A stretch of DNA of 37,385 nucleotides from a virus: positions 1 to 37,385 of the IMG/VR virus record IMGVR_UViG_3300008110_000297; one strand, given 5' to 3'. Each line of letters begins with the position of its first letter. The first letter of the stretch is position 1. This document shows, one piece after another, positions 5,674 to 13,694 of this stretch. Both the position numbers and the translations under genes were made by a program. Under the pieces are notes generated by a model. It ran no database searches. It was given only the letters and a program-made list of their open reading frames with translations, and was not told the DNA's origin.

Positions 5674-7472
5674 TGGCAAGAACAAGCAACAGTGAACTGT
5701 TGAAACGTTACCGCACAAAACTTAGCCAATCTAAGCGCATGCGCAAACAAGAACAGTTTGACGATACGTGGAAACGTATGCTGGACCTTTACCGTGGTCG
5801 TCACTATGAAAACTATTCAGACGAAGATCGTCTACTAGTTAACATGGCTTTTTCTACCATCAACGTTATTGCCCCCAGCGTTTCAGTCAACTACCCTAAA
5901 ATTGTTGTTTCTGCACGTAAACCAGAAGATGCAGATAAAGCAACAATAACTGAATCAATTGTCAACTATTGGTGGCGACACTATGACTGCCAGACACAGT
6001 TTAAATCTGCTGTAAAAGACTTCCTAATCTTTGGTCATGGATGGATTAAAGCAGGATACAGGTTCGTTGAAGAGGACAAAGTAGCAAAAAGCAGCCCATT
6101 AGATGAATCTAATGACTACATTGATCTTGTCCCTGAATCCAATATGGAAACAGAACTGATTGTTACTGAAGATCGTCCATTCATTGAACGCATCAGTCCT
6201 TTTGACGTGTTCGTTGATCCAGACGCTACATCGGTTTATGACATGCGTTGGATTGCACAACGTATTAAACGCCCACTTGTAGATGTAAAAAACGACCGCA
6301 GGTACAACTCCAGTGCTAGATCTGATGCACAGCCTACTTTGTACTCAAAGTACGGCGACACTGCTCAGGTTAAACAACCATACGGTGAAGAACGTGACTC
6401 ATACGTTGAAGTATGGGAATGGTACGATATTTCAACCAAAACAATGGCAGTTTTCTGTGACGGTTCAGACAAGTTCCTGATCAACCCAACAAAGATCCCA
6501 TTCACTTTCGGTCACCCATTTGTAATGCTCAGGAACTATGAGGTTCCAGAGCATTTCTACCCCATGGGCGAACTAGAAGCAATTGAATCATTGCAACACG
6601 AACTTAACGCTACACGTACACAAATGATGAACCATCGTAAACGGTTCTCACGCAAATGGTTGTACCGTGAATCCGCTTTTGACCCTGACGGTCGTTCAGC
6701 ATTGGAATCCGACGAAGATAACATCATGGTGCCAGTATCAGGTGACGAACCACTAGGTAACGTCATTGTGCCGATGCCAGCAGTTATCAGCCCACCAGAG
6801 TTCTACAACCAGTCAAGCCTTATTTCTGGCGACATGGACCGTGTATCAGGTGTGTCAGACTACATGCGTGGAGCAATGCCTGAGATCCGTCGTACCGCCA
6901 CGGAAGCCGCTATTGCACAAGACGCCAGCAATGCTAGAGCAGCAGAAAAACTTGCTCTGATTGAAATCCATATTGGTTCTTGTGCTAAACGACTTGTCGC
7001 TTTGGCACAACAATACATGACTGGTGAACAAGTTGCCCGTGTTGTCGGTTCAAACGCTATCCCACTATGGATTAACTTTGACCGAGACTTCATCCAAGGC
7101 GAATTTGACTTTGAAGTAGAAGGTGGATCAACCCAGCCCGTTAACGAGTCTTTCCGTCGCCAAATGGCATTACAACTAGTTGATGCCATGGCTCCATTTG
7201 TCGGGGCTGGTGTAGTTGACATGGCTTCTCTTGCTAGACACGTACTGCAATACGGTTTTGGTATCAAGTCACCTGAAGCGTTCCTTGCTGCACCACAACA
7301 GCAACAGATGGGTCCAGAACAAGGTGGTATGCCACCTGAACAGGGTGGAATGCCGCCACAAGGAATGTTGCCACAAGGTCAACCACAGCAGGGCGAGCAA
7401 CCAATGCCTGAAGAGGGTGGGATACCACCAGAACTAGCAGCAATGCTAGGTGGTGGAATGCCACCACAATAA
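5673..7472 (+). CDS. Portal protein
   Basis: A 599-residue portal, the dodecameric ring at the packaging vertex through which DNA enters and leaves. Features typical of the family are the N-terminal DRLLVNMAFSTINVIAPSVS region, FLIFGHGWIKAGYRFVEEDK near residue 115, ERISPFDVFVDPDA near 170, the long central helix region with ESLQHELNATRTQMMNHRKR, and a helical barrel-like region rich in Ala and Glu (TEAAIAQDASNARAAEK). The last 60 residues are low-complexity, rich in Gln, Gly, Met and Pro, with repeated GGMPPEQ-type units. It directly precedes scaffold and capsid genes, as expected. Confidence 0.92.
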   Translation: MARTSNSELLKRYRTKLSQSKRMRKQEQFDDTWKRMLDLYRGRHYENYSDEDRLLVNMAFSTINVIAPSVSVNYPKIVVSARKPEDADKATITESIVNYWWRHYDCQTQFKSAVKDFLIFGHGWIKAGYRFVEEDKVAKSSPLDESNDYIDLVPESNMETELIVTEDRPFIERISPFDVFVDPDATSVYDMRWIAQRIKRPLVDVKNDRRYNSSARSDAQPTLYSKYGDTAQVKQPYGEERDSYVEVWEWYDISTKTMAVFCDGSDKFLINPTKIPFTFGHPFVMLRNYEVPEHFYPMGELEAIESLQHELNATRTQMMNHRKRFSRKWLYRESAFDPDGRSALESDEDNIMVPVSGDEPLGNVIVPMPAVISPPEFYNQSSLISGDMDRVSGVSDYMRGAMPEIRRTATEAAIAQDASNARAAEKLALIEIHIGSCAKRLVALAQQYMTGEQVARVVGSNAIPLWINFDRDFIQGEFDFEVEGGSTQPVNESFRRQMALQLVDAMAPFVGAGVVDMASLARHVLQYGFGIKSPEAFLAAPQQQQMGPEQGGMPPEQGGMPPQGMLPQGQPQQGEQPMPEEGGIPPELAAMLGGGMPPQ

Positions 7473-7518
7473 TGTTACAAATAATATCTATCTATAGGAA
7501 CAACCAGACAAGGACTCC

Positions 7519-8298
7519 ATGAGCGATACAAATGAATATGCAATCACTGAAGTAGACCCCATTGCAGATGGACAAGTTGAAAGCGTTGAAAGCGAACCTT
7601 CTTCAAGTGGTGAAGAAGATTACTTTTCTTGGGACGAGTACGCTGACCGTAAGGTCAAACTACCTGTTGCTGGTGAAGAAATTGAAGTACCACTAAAAGA
7701 AGCATTATCAGGTTACCAACGTCAAGCGGATTATACCCGTAAGACGCAGGAACTAAGTCAAGAACGTCAACAACTACAGTTTGCTGCAGCAATCCAACAA
7801 GCGTTGGATAGCGATCCGCAGTCAACTATAGAACTGTTGAAAGAGCACTATAATTTAAACGAAGGTCTTTCTGAAGAAGAAGATATTTTCGCTGATCCAA
7901 TGGAACGGCAGTATCGTCAACTTGAGTCAAGGATTAAATCGTTTGAAGAGCAACGTGCTTACGAACAACTTGAGAATAATATTAATTCTTTACAAACCAA
8001 ATATGGTGAAGGTTTTGATGCTAATGAAGTAATTTCAAAAGCATTAGCAACTGGAACAACTGATCTTGAAGGGATCTATAAGCAAATCGCTTTTGACAAA
8101 ATTATGAACAAAGAGCAAGCACTTAGCAAAGTTAAACAAGAACAACTTGCTAAGGAGAATGCGATTGTTGAATCTAAACGTCAAATGGGAGTTGTTTCTG
8201 GAGGTGCTAGTGCTGCAAGTGCTAGTACACAGGATTCACATGTTGGTTCTTTAAGGGATGCTTTTGATTTGGCTAAACGCCAACTCGGAATTTCATAA
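7519..8298 (+). CDS. Capsid scaffolding protein
   Basis: A 259-residue acidic, helical protein between the portal and major capsid genes. The N-terminal segment contains KVKLPVAGEEIEVPLKEALS followed by YQRQADYTRKTQE, a pattern common in phage scaffold proteins, and the rest is rich in Glu, Gln and Lys with long coiled-coil stretches (about residues 80-220). Scaffolding proteins shape the procapsid and leave or are degraded before packaging. The basic C-terminal helix (AFDLAKRQLGIS) could contact the coat protein. AAGGA lies five bases before the ATG. Confidence 0.85.
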   Translation: MSDTNEYAITEVDPIADGQVESVESEPSSSGEEDYFSWDEYADRKVKLPVAGEEIEVPLKEALSGYQRQADYTRKTQELSQERQQLQFAAAIQQALDSDPQSTIELLKEHYNLNEGLSEEEDIFADPMERQYRQLESRIKSFEEQRAYEQLENNINSLQTKYGEGFDANEVISKALATGTTDLEGIYKQIAFDKIMNKEQALSKVKQEQLAKENAIVESKRQMGVVSGGASAASASTQDSHVGSLRDAFDLAKRQLGIS

Positions 8299-8327
8299 CT
8301 AATCACATCTATTTATAGGAGGCTACA

Positions 8328-9062
8328 ATGCCGGGAAATGCTAACTTTGATGCACTCTTGTCAACCACCCTTGCGAACTACCGTTCACAACTTACTGACA
8401 ACGTGTTTACTGCTCGTCCACTTACTTACACCCTTATGGACAAGGGTCGTATCCGCATGCTTAACGGCGGAACGAAAATTGTTGAACCACTGATCTACGG
8501 TGAAAGCAACACAGTTAAATCGTACTCTGATTACGATTCAATTGCTTTGACACCTCAGACTGGTATCTCGGCTGCTGAATACGATTGGAAGCAGTACGCT
8601 GCTTCAATCTCAATCAGCGGTATTGAAGAAGCCAAAAACAATGGTGAAGCAGAAATCATCAACCTTCTTGAAGCCAAAATTATGCAGGCTGAAGAATCAA
8701 TGCGTGAAGGTTTCAACCGCATGTTCTTCGCTGATTCCTCACAAACATTGTTTGAAAAGTATGAGTCGTTGTTGCAACCACAATTGCGCTACACCGACAC
8801 TAAGACTGCTGATGCAGGTTTCCAGAACTTGTTGTTCAAGGCTGCACCAATCATGTACGACGTGCATTGCAACGCTAACACAATGTTCTTCTTGAACACC
8901 AAGTACATCACGCTTGTTGGTCATAGTTCTAAGTGGTTCCAGCAGACCGAGTTCATCCGTCCTGAGGACTTGGATGCTCGTTACGCTTTGATCATGTGCT
9001 ACGGCAACTTGACTGTCCGCAACCGTAAGAAGCAAGGCAAGTTGACCGCTAAGACGGCATAA
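8328..9062 (+). CDS. Major capsid protein, apparently shortened
   Basis: A 244-residue HK97-type coat protein. The N-terminal part (LTDNVFTARPLTYTLMDKG, GGTKIVEPLIYGESNTVKSY, QTGISAAEYDWKQYAASISI, EAKIMQAEESMREGFNRMFF) and C-terminal part (FEKYESLLQPQLRYTDTKTA, SKWFQQTEFIRPEDLDARYA, MCYGNLTVRNRKKQGKLTAK) both fit a well-known phage coat family. From memory, family members are about 310-330 residues, and about 70 residues normally lie between the MFFAD and QTLFEKYE segments, which here meet directly at residues 134-144. The frame stays open across the junction. A strong AGGAGG site precedes the ATG and a hairpin terminator follows the stop. Confidence 0.9.
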   Translation: MPGNANFDALLSTTLANYRSQLTDNVFTARPLTYTLMDKGRIRMLNGGTKIVEPLIYGESNTVKSYSDYDSIALTPQTGISAAEYDWKQYAASISISGIEEAKNNGEAEIINLLEAKIMQAEESMREGFNRMFFADSSQTLFEKYESLLQPQLRYTDTKTADAGFQNLLFKAAPIMYDVHCNANTMFFLNTKYITLVGHSSKWFQQTEFIRPEDLDARYALIMCYGNLTVRNRKKQGKLTAKTA

Positions 9063-9068
9063 CTTGAA

Positions 9069-9088
9069 GTGGGGGGGAAACCCCCCAC
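9069..9088 (+). terminator. Hairpin terminator after capsid gene
   Basis: Arms GTGGGGGG and CCCCCCAC pair perfectly around a GAAA tetraloop (GNRA type), followed by a T-rich stretch (ATTCTTATTTCTATTCTTT). It starts six bases after the capsid stop. It probably stops or pauses part of the transcription, or protects capsid mRNA from 3' decay, so that coat protein is made in larger amounts than downstream products. Confidence 0.75.
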
Positions 9089-9137
9089 ATTCTTATTTCT
9101 ATTCTTTAAACAAATCATCTAATATTTAGGAGGCAAT

Positions 9138-9545
9138 ATGCCACTCGTAGGAAATACCACATCAGGCGCACTCACCCGTACACGTATCGCAGATTACATT
9201 GCTGCATCAGAATCAGTAACCCCAGTTACCGTAACTGACGCTGCACGTACTTTGACTTCAGCAGAACTGTTTGTTAACAAACTGTTTACATGCACACCAA
9301 CCGCAGGTCGTGCGTTCACCACCCCAACAGGTACAGAACTCGCAACCTACGTTGCTGACGAAGTAGTTGGAACATCATTTGAGTTCACAATCGTGAACCT
9401 TGCTGCTTCATCACATGCTATTACGTTGACTGCTGGTGCATCTGGTGTAACCATTGTAGGTTCCGCTACTGTAGCGCACGCAACTTCAGGCACCTTTGTT
9501 GGTGTTGTTACTGCTGCCAACACGGTTTCTATCTACCGTAAGTAA
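9138..9545 (+). CDS. Capsid decoration protein
   Basis: A 135-residue protein directly after the coat gene. It is rich in Thr, Ala, Ser and Val, with short beta-strand patterns (FEFTIVNLAASSHAITLTAG, GTFVGVVTAANTVSIYRK) and few charged residues, typical of small beta-sandwich cement or head-fibre proteins which bind the outside of the capsid. AGGAGG lies before the ATG. There is no cysteine network or catalytic motif. Function is inferred from position and composition. Confidence 0.7.
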   Translation: MPLVGNTTSGALTRTRIADYIAASESVTPVTVTDAARTLTSAELFVNKLFTCTPTAGRAFTTPTGTELATYVADEVVGTSFEFTIVNLAASSHAITLTAGASGVTIVGSATVAHATSGTFVGVVTAANTVSIYRK

Positions 9546-9553
9546 TATTTAAT

Positions 9554-9606
9554 TGGTGGTGGTGGACTAGTAATATCGGAGTATAGACAACTAGCCACCA
9601 CCACCA
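9554..9606 (+). terminator. Long hairpin after decoration gene
   Basis: GGTGGTGGTGG at 9555-9565 pairs with CCACCACCACC at 9595-9605, extended inward by CTAG with one bulged base, around a loop of about 20 bases. It is a strong RNA structure between the stop of the decoration gene and the next ribosome-binding site. No T-tract follows, so it may be a processing or stability element and not a true terminator. Confidence 0.55.
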
Positions 9607-9625
9607 TTACTACCTAGGAGTACTA

Positions 9626-10312
9626 ATGAGTATGAATGATCTTGCATCTTATGCAATGATGTTTTCCAACAGCAATGCTGGTGGAAAAATGTCTAAAGGT
9701 AAAGTTAAAAAGAAGTCAGTAGGTTCAAAACCTGCTGGTCGTGCAAAACCTAAGGCAAGTAAAACTGCTGGGATGCCAAACGCAGCACAGCGTACCGACA
9801 CTACACGTGGTATGCCAAACCGAGCACAGGCTGTTAACCCACGTACATTGGGTATGCCAAACAAGTCACAGTCCACAGCAGTTAAGGGTGGTCGTGGAAA
9901 GTCAAGTGGTGCTGGTGTACCACAGCGTCCTTCCAGTGCTGCACAGGTTCGTGCACAGGAATCAGGTAAGAACCGTTCAGGCGGTTCTGCTGCAAGCAAG
10001 CGCAAGATGGAATCATCTAGCGGTATGGCTGGACCAAAAGTTACGCCACGTAACGTTGCTAGTGCTCGTGCTTATGAACAAGTAAACATCAAGGCTGGTT
10101 CTAAGAATAAGCCTGTTGGTTCTGCTCGTTCAATGGAATCACCAAAGGGAACTAAGGCTGCTACAGCACGTACTGGTTCTGCCCGTGGTGTAGAGTCACC
10201 AAGTACTCCTAAGAAGTATGGTTCTGCCCGTGGTGTTGAGCAGCCGTACAAGAAGGACCGTAGCAATACAAGTGCTGCTGCCCGTCGCAAGATGGAAAGT
10301 CGTTCACGCTAG
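9626..10312 (+). CDS. Basic repeat protein of the virion module
   Basis: A 228-residue protein of very low complexity and high positive charge; I recognise no family. Two kinds of internal repeats are visible: GMPN(A/R/K)(A/S)Q at about residues 49, 62 and 76, and (G/A)SARxxE at about 145, 165, 184 and 199. A third pair, AASKRKMES and AAARRKMES, begins near residues 122 and 217. Lys, Arg, Ser, Gly and Ala make up most of it and no hydrophobic core is apparent, so it is probably disordered. It lies between the decoration and head-tail genes, which suggests a virion component that coats or neutralises DNA inside the head (inference). TAGGAG precedes the ATG. Confidence 0.75.
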   Translation: MSMNDLASYAMMFSNSNAGGKMSKGKVKKKSVGSKPAGRAKPKASKTAGMPNAAQRTDTTRGMPNRAQAVNPRTLGMPNKSQSTAVKGGRGKSSGAGVPQRPSSAAQVRAQESGKNRSGGSAASKRKMESSSGMAGPKVTPRNVASARAYEQVNIKAGSKNKPVGSARSMESPKGTKAATARTGSARGVESPSTPKKYGSARGVEQPYKKDRSNTSAAARRKMESRSR

Positions 10313-10333
10313 TTACAAATCACCTTAATAGTG

Positions 10334-10567
10334 ATGAGTAACACTAAAACTTCCAAACCAGCCTACGCAATGTATGGCGAACCCATCAGTGGGATTCGCC
10401 CTGCATCAAACGTACCGGGATCAAAAATGGCTACAGCGAGTGCGCCCTACACGGGGCGCAATCGTTGTATTGCCAACAATGATACCTGTGAAGGTCCGCA
10501 GGCTAGAGGTTCAGAACATTGCATTGGTCACCTTAGGGCTAAAGAGAAAGGTCGTGACGTAACATGA
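10334..10567 (+). CDS. Small Cys-rich protein of head-tail region
   Basis: A 77-residue protein with three cysteines and a histidine in its C-terminal half, in the sequence NRCIANNDTCEGPQARGSEHC followed by GHL. This spacing can bind one zinc ion. The N-terminus is polar and basic. The start is taken at the ATG at 10334; a GTG at 10331 is in frame and adds one codon. Its stop overlaps the next ATG (ATGA). Many phages carry a small Cys-rich gene here, but I know of no function; it may aid head completion or act on nucleic acid. Confidence 0.65.
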   Translation: MSNTKTSKPAYAMYGEPISGIRPASNVPGSKMATASAPYTGRNRCIANNDTCEGPQARGSEHCIGHLRAKEKGRDVT

Positions 10568-11271
10568 GTACATCAACAGACCTAGTTAACTTAGTCCGAG
10601 ATATCATTGACCTTGAAGAAGCGGATCTACCTGACGCTTTGGTACGTACATACTTGCGAGACGGTTATGATCGTGTGATTAACCTTGAACGTACTTGGCC
10701 GTTCTTTGAGACGTCTGCCTCGTTTAATACTGTTGCTGGGCAACGAGAGTACCCAACTAGCGGTATTGGTGCAGGTAACTTTAGAGAAATAGTTAGCATG
10801 GTTGATACCAGTATTTCTGGTAACCGTTTGCGTTTGATTGCTCTTGAAGATGCTGAACGTATTTGGTCTGGCAGTTTGGACACTGCTGCTCGCCCAATGT
10901 ATTTTGTTGAATGGAACAGCATCCAGTTCTTGTATCCACGACCTGATGTCGTGTATACGATTAATGTTCGTGGTTACCGTAAACCGACTTATGATTGGGT
11001 TAACAATGCTGGTATTGAAGTTGATTGCGATGACCGTTTGCATACTGCTTTGGCTTATTATGCGTTGTCTCGGGCTTATCAGCGTCAAGAGGATGCTGAG
11101 ATGGCTGCAATGTACAAGCAGTCGTTTGATGAGGCTGTGACGCTGGCTCGCAAAGAGATTATGCGTATCACTAGTCATCGTCCTGCTATTTTGTCTGGCG
11201 GTTTCCCATACATGACTTATGATCGTTGGACACAGAACCTTGGTAGAACTTTACGAAATTATCAACCGTAG
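10564..11271 (+). CDS. Head-tail adaptor (connector) protein
   Basis: A 235-residue protein that fits the adaptor family which joins the portal to a short tail, analogous to P22 gp4 and T7 gp11. The N-terminal helix has LVRDIIDLEEADLPDALVRT followed by YLRDGYDRVI, then the recurrent WPFFETSASFNTVAGQREYP motif near residue 45, a central beta region ending FLYPRPDVVYTINVRGYRKP, and a C-terminal helix pair with HTALAYYALSRAYQRQED. It overlaps the upstream gene by four bases and is followed by the tail hub protein. Confidence 0.8.
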   Translation: MSTSTDLVNLVRDIIDLEEADLPDALVRTYLRDGYDRVINLERTWPFFETSASFNTVAGQREYPTSGIGAGNFREIVSMVDTSISGNRLRLIALEDAERIWSGSLDTAARPMYFVEWNSIQFLYPRPDVVYTINVRGYRKPTYDWVNNAGIEVDCDDRLHTALAYYALSRAYQRQEDAEMAAMYKQSFDEAVTLARKEIMRITSHRPAILSGGFPYMTYDRWTQNLGRTLRNYQP

Positions 11272-11277
11272 GTTTGT

Positions 11278-12990
11278 ATGGCAAAGAATTTACAGTTATT
11301 TAGACAAGATGATTTTACTGGTGGTTTAAACCTTCGTGCTGACCAGTTCCAGTTGGGGGCTAATGAGTCTCCGGGAATGTTGAACGTTGAAATTGACCCT
11401 AGGGGTGGTGTTTCTAGTCGTGGTGGCATGAGCAAGATTGTTACTAATGGTGTTGTTTCTGGCACTAGTGTTTTTGTTGGTACTCTTCTTTCTACGGAAA
11501 CACCTGATGCTTTAATTACTGAAAGTGGCGATTATCTGTTTTTGGATTATCCTGCTGGTTGGAATCCTGAGAATCTTTTTGCTTTTAATGGTTCTACTCA
11601 CCAGTTGATGTTGTCAACTGGTTTTACTGGTGGAACTAATGGTCTTGTTTATTATAGCACTGGCGCAAATTTTACATCTACAACGATCCCTGTGGTTAAC
11701 CCTGATGGTGCTAATTATGCTGCTTGGGGTTCAACACTGTTTGTTGCTACTGGTGGTCCTACTTATTCTTGGAATGGTTCTACGGCTACAGCCTTGTTGA
11801 CTAGTGGCGACACTAGTGTTGGTGGTGTGTCTTGGGCTTGGGGTACTGCTAATGATCAGGCTCCTCAGGCTAAGCATGCTATTACTCATGCGAGTAAAAT
11901 GTTTGTTGCTAATACTAGGGAATATGTTTCTGGTGTTTTGACTTCTTTCCCGAACCGTGTGCGTTGGTCTGATGAATCACTTGTTAGCCCTACACGTTGG
12001 ACTCAGTTAAACTATATTGACATTAATGATGGTGGTCAAAACATTACTGGCTTGGCTTCATTCAACGGTGTATTGATTGTGTTTAAAGAATTTAGTGTTT
12101 ACGCTATTCTTGGTTACAACTCGGATAACTTTCAAGTTATCCAGTTGTCAAACAAGGTTGGAACAATCAACCAAAACACTGTTACTACTACTGAACGTGG
12201 AGTTTATTTCTTCTCTTGGCCTGATGGCTTGTATTTTTATAATGGTAAACAGATTTTGGATGTGTTTGAGAATATTCGTCCTATTCTTAAAAGATCTAAA
12301 GTTAACTCTCTTTATACAAATAAGATTTATGTTAACAATATAAACAATCGTATATGGGTTTCTTTGCCTTATGCGGAAGGTGATGCGGTTGTTGATCCTG
12401 TTGTTTCTTTTGTGCATGACCCTACATTGGGTACTGCAGGTTGGACTATGTTTCAAACTTCTGACGGTTATGGTGTTGCTGGTGGTTGTACTTTTACTAA
12501 GAGTGATGGAACTGTTATCAATGCTGCTGCTCATCCTATTGCTGATTCTGTTCTCAATGTTGATATTTCCTCAAGTCAAACAGACAATATTATTGGGACT
12601 GATGATGCTTATGCTAGTTACTATTTAACTAGGTGGGTTGATGGTCGTAACTATGCTATGAAGAAAATGTTTCGTAGACCTGATTTTGTTTTAAAACAAA
12701 CTGTTACTGCACGTAGTTTAGTTGTTGGTGTTTATCATGATTATGAAGAATCTGCTGAACAAAAAACTTTTAATTTGGATCTTGCTTCTTCTGGTACTAC
12801 AGCATTGTGGGACGTAGCGAGGTGGGACATTGACAGTTTCGGTACGCTTAATCAAGGTGCTGTAGTTGAAACTGGTGCCAACCTTGGGTTGGCTAGAAGT
12901 GTTCAATTAAAAATTTCTGGTCCTACTGGTTTATCTTGGGGTTTGGACAGTTTCACTATTAAATATAATCCACGAAAGGTGAAAGCATAA
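11278..12990 (+). CDS. Tail hub or stopper protein
   Basis: A 570-residue protein built mostly of beta-strands. The N-terminus (FRQDDFTGGLNLRADQFQLG, then MLNVEIDPRGGVSSRGGMSK) is typical of large tail hub or nozzle proteins of short-tailed phages that have a beta-propeller core, comparable to T7 gp12 or P22 gp10. Repeated short strands with Trp and Gly, such as RVRWSDESLVSPTRW and GVYFFSWPDGLYFY, fit propeller blades. It would form the distal tail tube, closing the head and holding fibres. It lies between the adaptor and fibre genes. No enzyme motif is visible. Confidence 0.75.
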   Translation: MAKNLQLFRQDDFTGGLNLRADQFQLGANESPGMLNVEIDPRGGVSSRGGMSKIVTNGVVSGTSVFVGTLLSTETPDALITESGDYLFLDYPAGWNPENLFAFNGSTHQLMLSTGFTGGTNGLVYYSTGANFTSTTIPVVNPDGANYAAWGSTLFVATGGPTYSWNGSTATALLTSGDTSVGGVSWAWGTANDQAPQAKHAITHASKMFVANTREYVSGVLTSFPNRVRWSDESLVSPTRWTQLNYIDINDGGQNITGLASFNGVLIVFKEFSVYAILGYNSDNFQVIQLSNKVGTINQNTVTTTERGVYFFSWPDGLYFYNGKQILDVFENIRPILKRSKVNSLYTNKIYVNNINNRIWVSLPYAEGDAVVDPVVSFVHDPTLGTAGWTMFQTSDGYGVAGGCTFTKSDGTVINAAAHPIADSVLNVDISSSQTDNIIGTDDAYASYYLTRWVDGRNYAMKKMFRRPDFVLKQTVTARSLVVGVYHDYEESAEQKTFNLDLASSGTTALWDVARWDIDSFGTLNQGAVVETGANLGLARSVQLKISGPTGLSWGLDSFTIKYNPRKVKA

Positions 12991-13685
12991 TGCCTTCAAT
13001 GTCTACAACATACACATTCACTAACGGTTCTGTTATTGATTCAAACCAAATGAACACTAACTTTGACGATGTCAAAGAAGCGTTCAACGCTAATGCTGTT
13101 CAGGTTGACGGTACTGTTCAGGCAACTACAGCGTCGTTGGGCACTGGTATTGTTACTACTGCTAAACTTGTTGATCTTGGTGTTACGACAGCAAAGATTG
13201 CCGATCTTGCAGTGACTACACTCAAGATTGATAATCTTGCTGTTACTAATGCAAAGATTGCTGATTCAACTATTGCTATTGGCAAACTTGATTCTAGTGT
13301 TGTTTCTTCTGGTACTTGGACTCCAACTGCTACTTATAATGGTACTGGTACTGCTGGTGGAACGTGGTATAAAGTTGGACAACTAATGACGTTTAACTGT
13401 TATATTGTGTTAACTGGAGCAATTGTTGCTGGTAATGACGTTTTTATAACTTTGCCTACTGGATCGTATGGATCCGAGTTGTATGGTTCTATGGAGGTAA
13501 CATGGACTGGTGGTATTTTTGGTACTTCAGTTTATGCAGGTAGAGTTGCGCTTGCAGGTGGTTATATGGTTCCGTATCATGTTGCTGGAGGTGGTTTTTC
13601 AACTGCTTTTGCTAACCAATATACTGGTCAAAGCGCAAACAATGTTGTTATGACTTTCAATGGTGTAATAAGGAAATTTTCGTAA
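12990..13685 (+). CDS. Tail fibre with triple-helix repeats
   Basis: A 231-residue fibre protein. The N-terminus (SMSTTYTFTNGSVIDSNQMN then NFDDVKEAF) is a typical fibre attachment segment. Residues about 45-105 hold repeats with a roughly ten-residue period of the type VTTAKIADLA (VTTAKL, VTTAKIADL, VTTLKIDNL, VTNAKIADS), which in other fibres form a trimeric beta-helix stalk. The C-terminal domain (WTPTATYNGTGTAGGTWYKV onward) is a beta-sandwich of the type used for receptor binding. The ATG overlaps the preceding stop (TAATG). Confidence 0.8.
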   Translation: MPSMSTTYTFTNGSVIDSNQMNTNFDDVKEAFNANAVQVDGTVQATTASLGTGIVTTAKLVDLGVTTAKIADLAVTTLKIDNLAVTNAKIADSTIAIGKLDSSVVSSGTWTPTATYNGTGTAGGTWYKVGQLMTFNCYIVLTGAIVAGNDVFITLPTGSYGSELYGSMEVTWTGGIFGTSVYAGRVALAGGYMVPYHVAGGGFSTAFANQYTGQSANNVVMTFNGVIRKFS

Positions 13686-13694
13686 GGTTGTATT

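Noticed and set aside
5673-7472. Repeat-rich portal C-terminus as a separate gene or frameshift
   Set aside because: The Gln/Gly/Met/Pro tail is in frame, and such tails are seen in other portals; no shift signal is present.
9741-10085. Second open frame inside the basic repeat gene
   Set aside because: It is an off-frame shadow of a repetitive, codon-biased gene and has no start signal.
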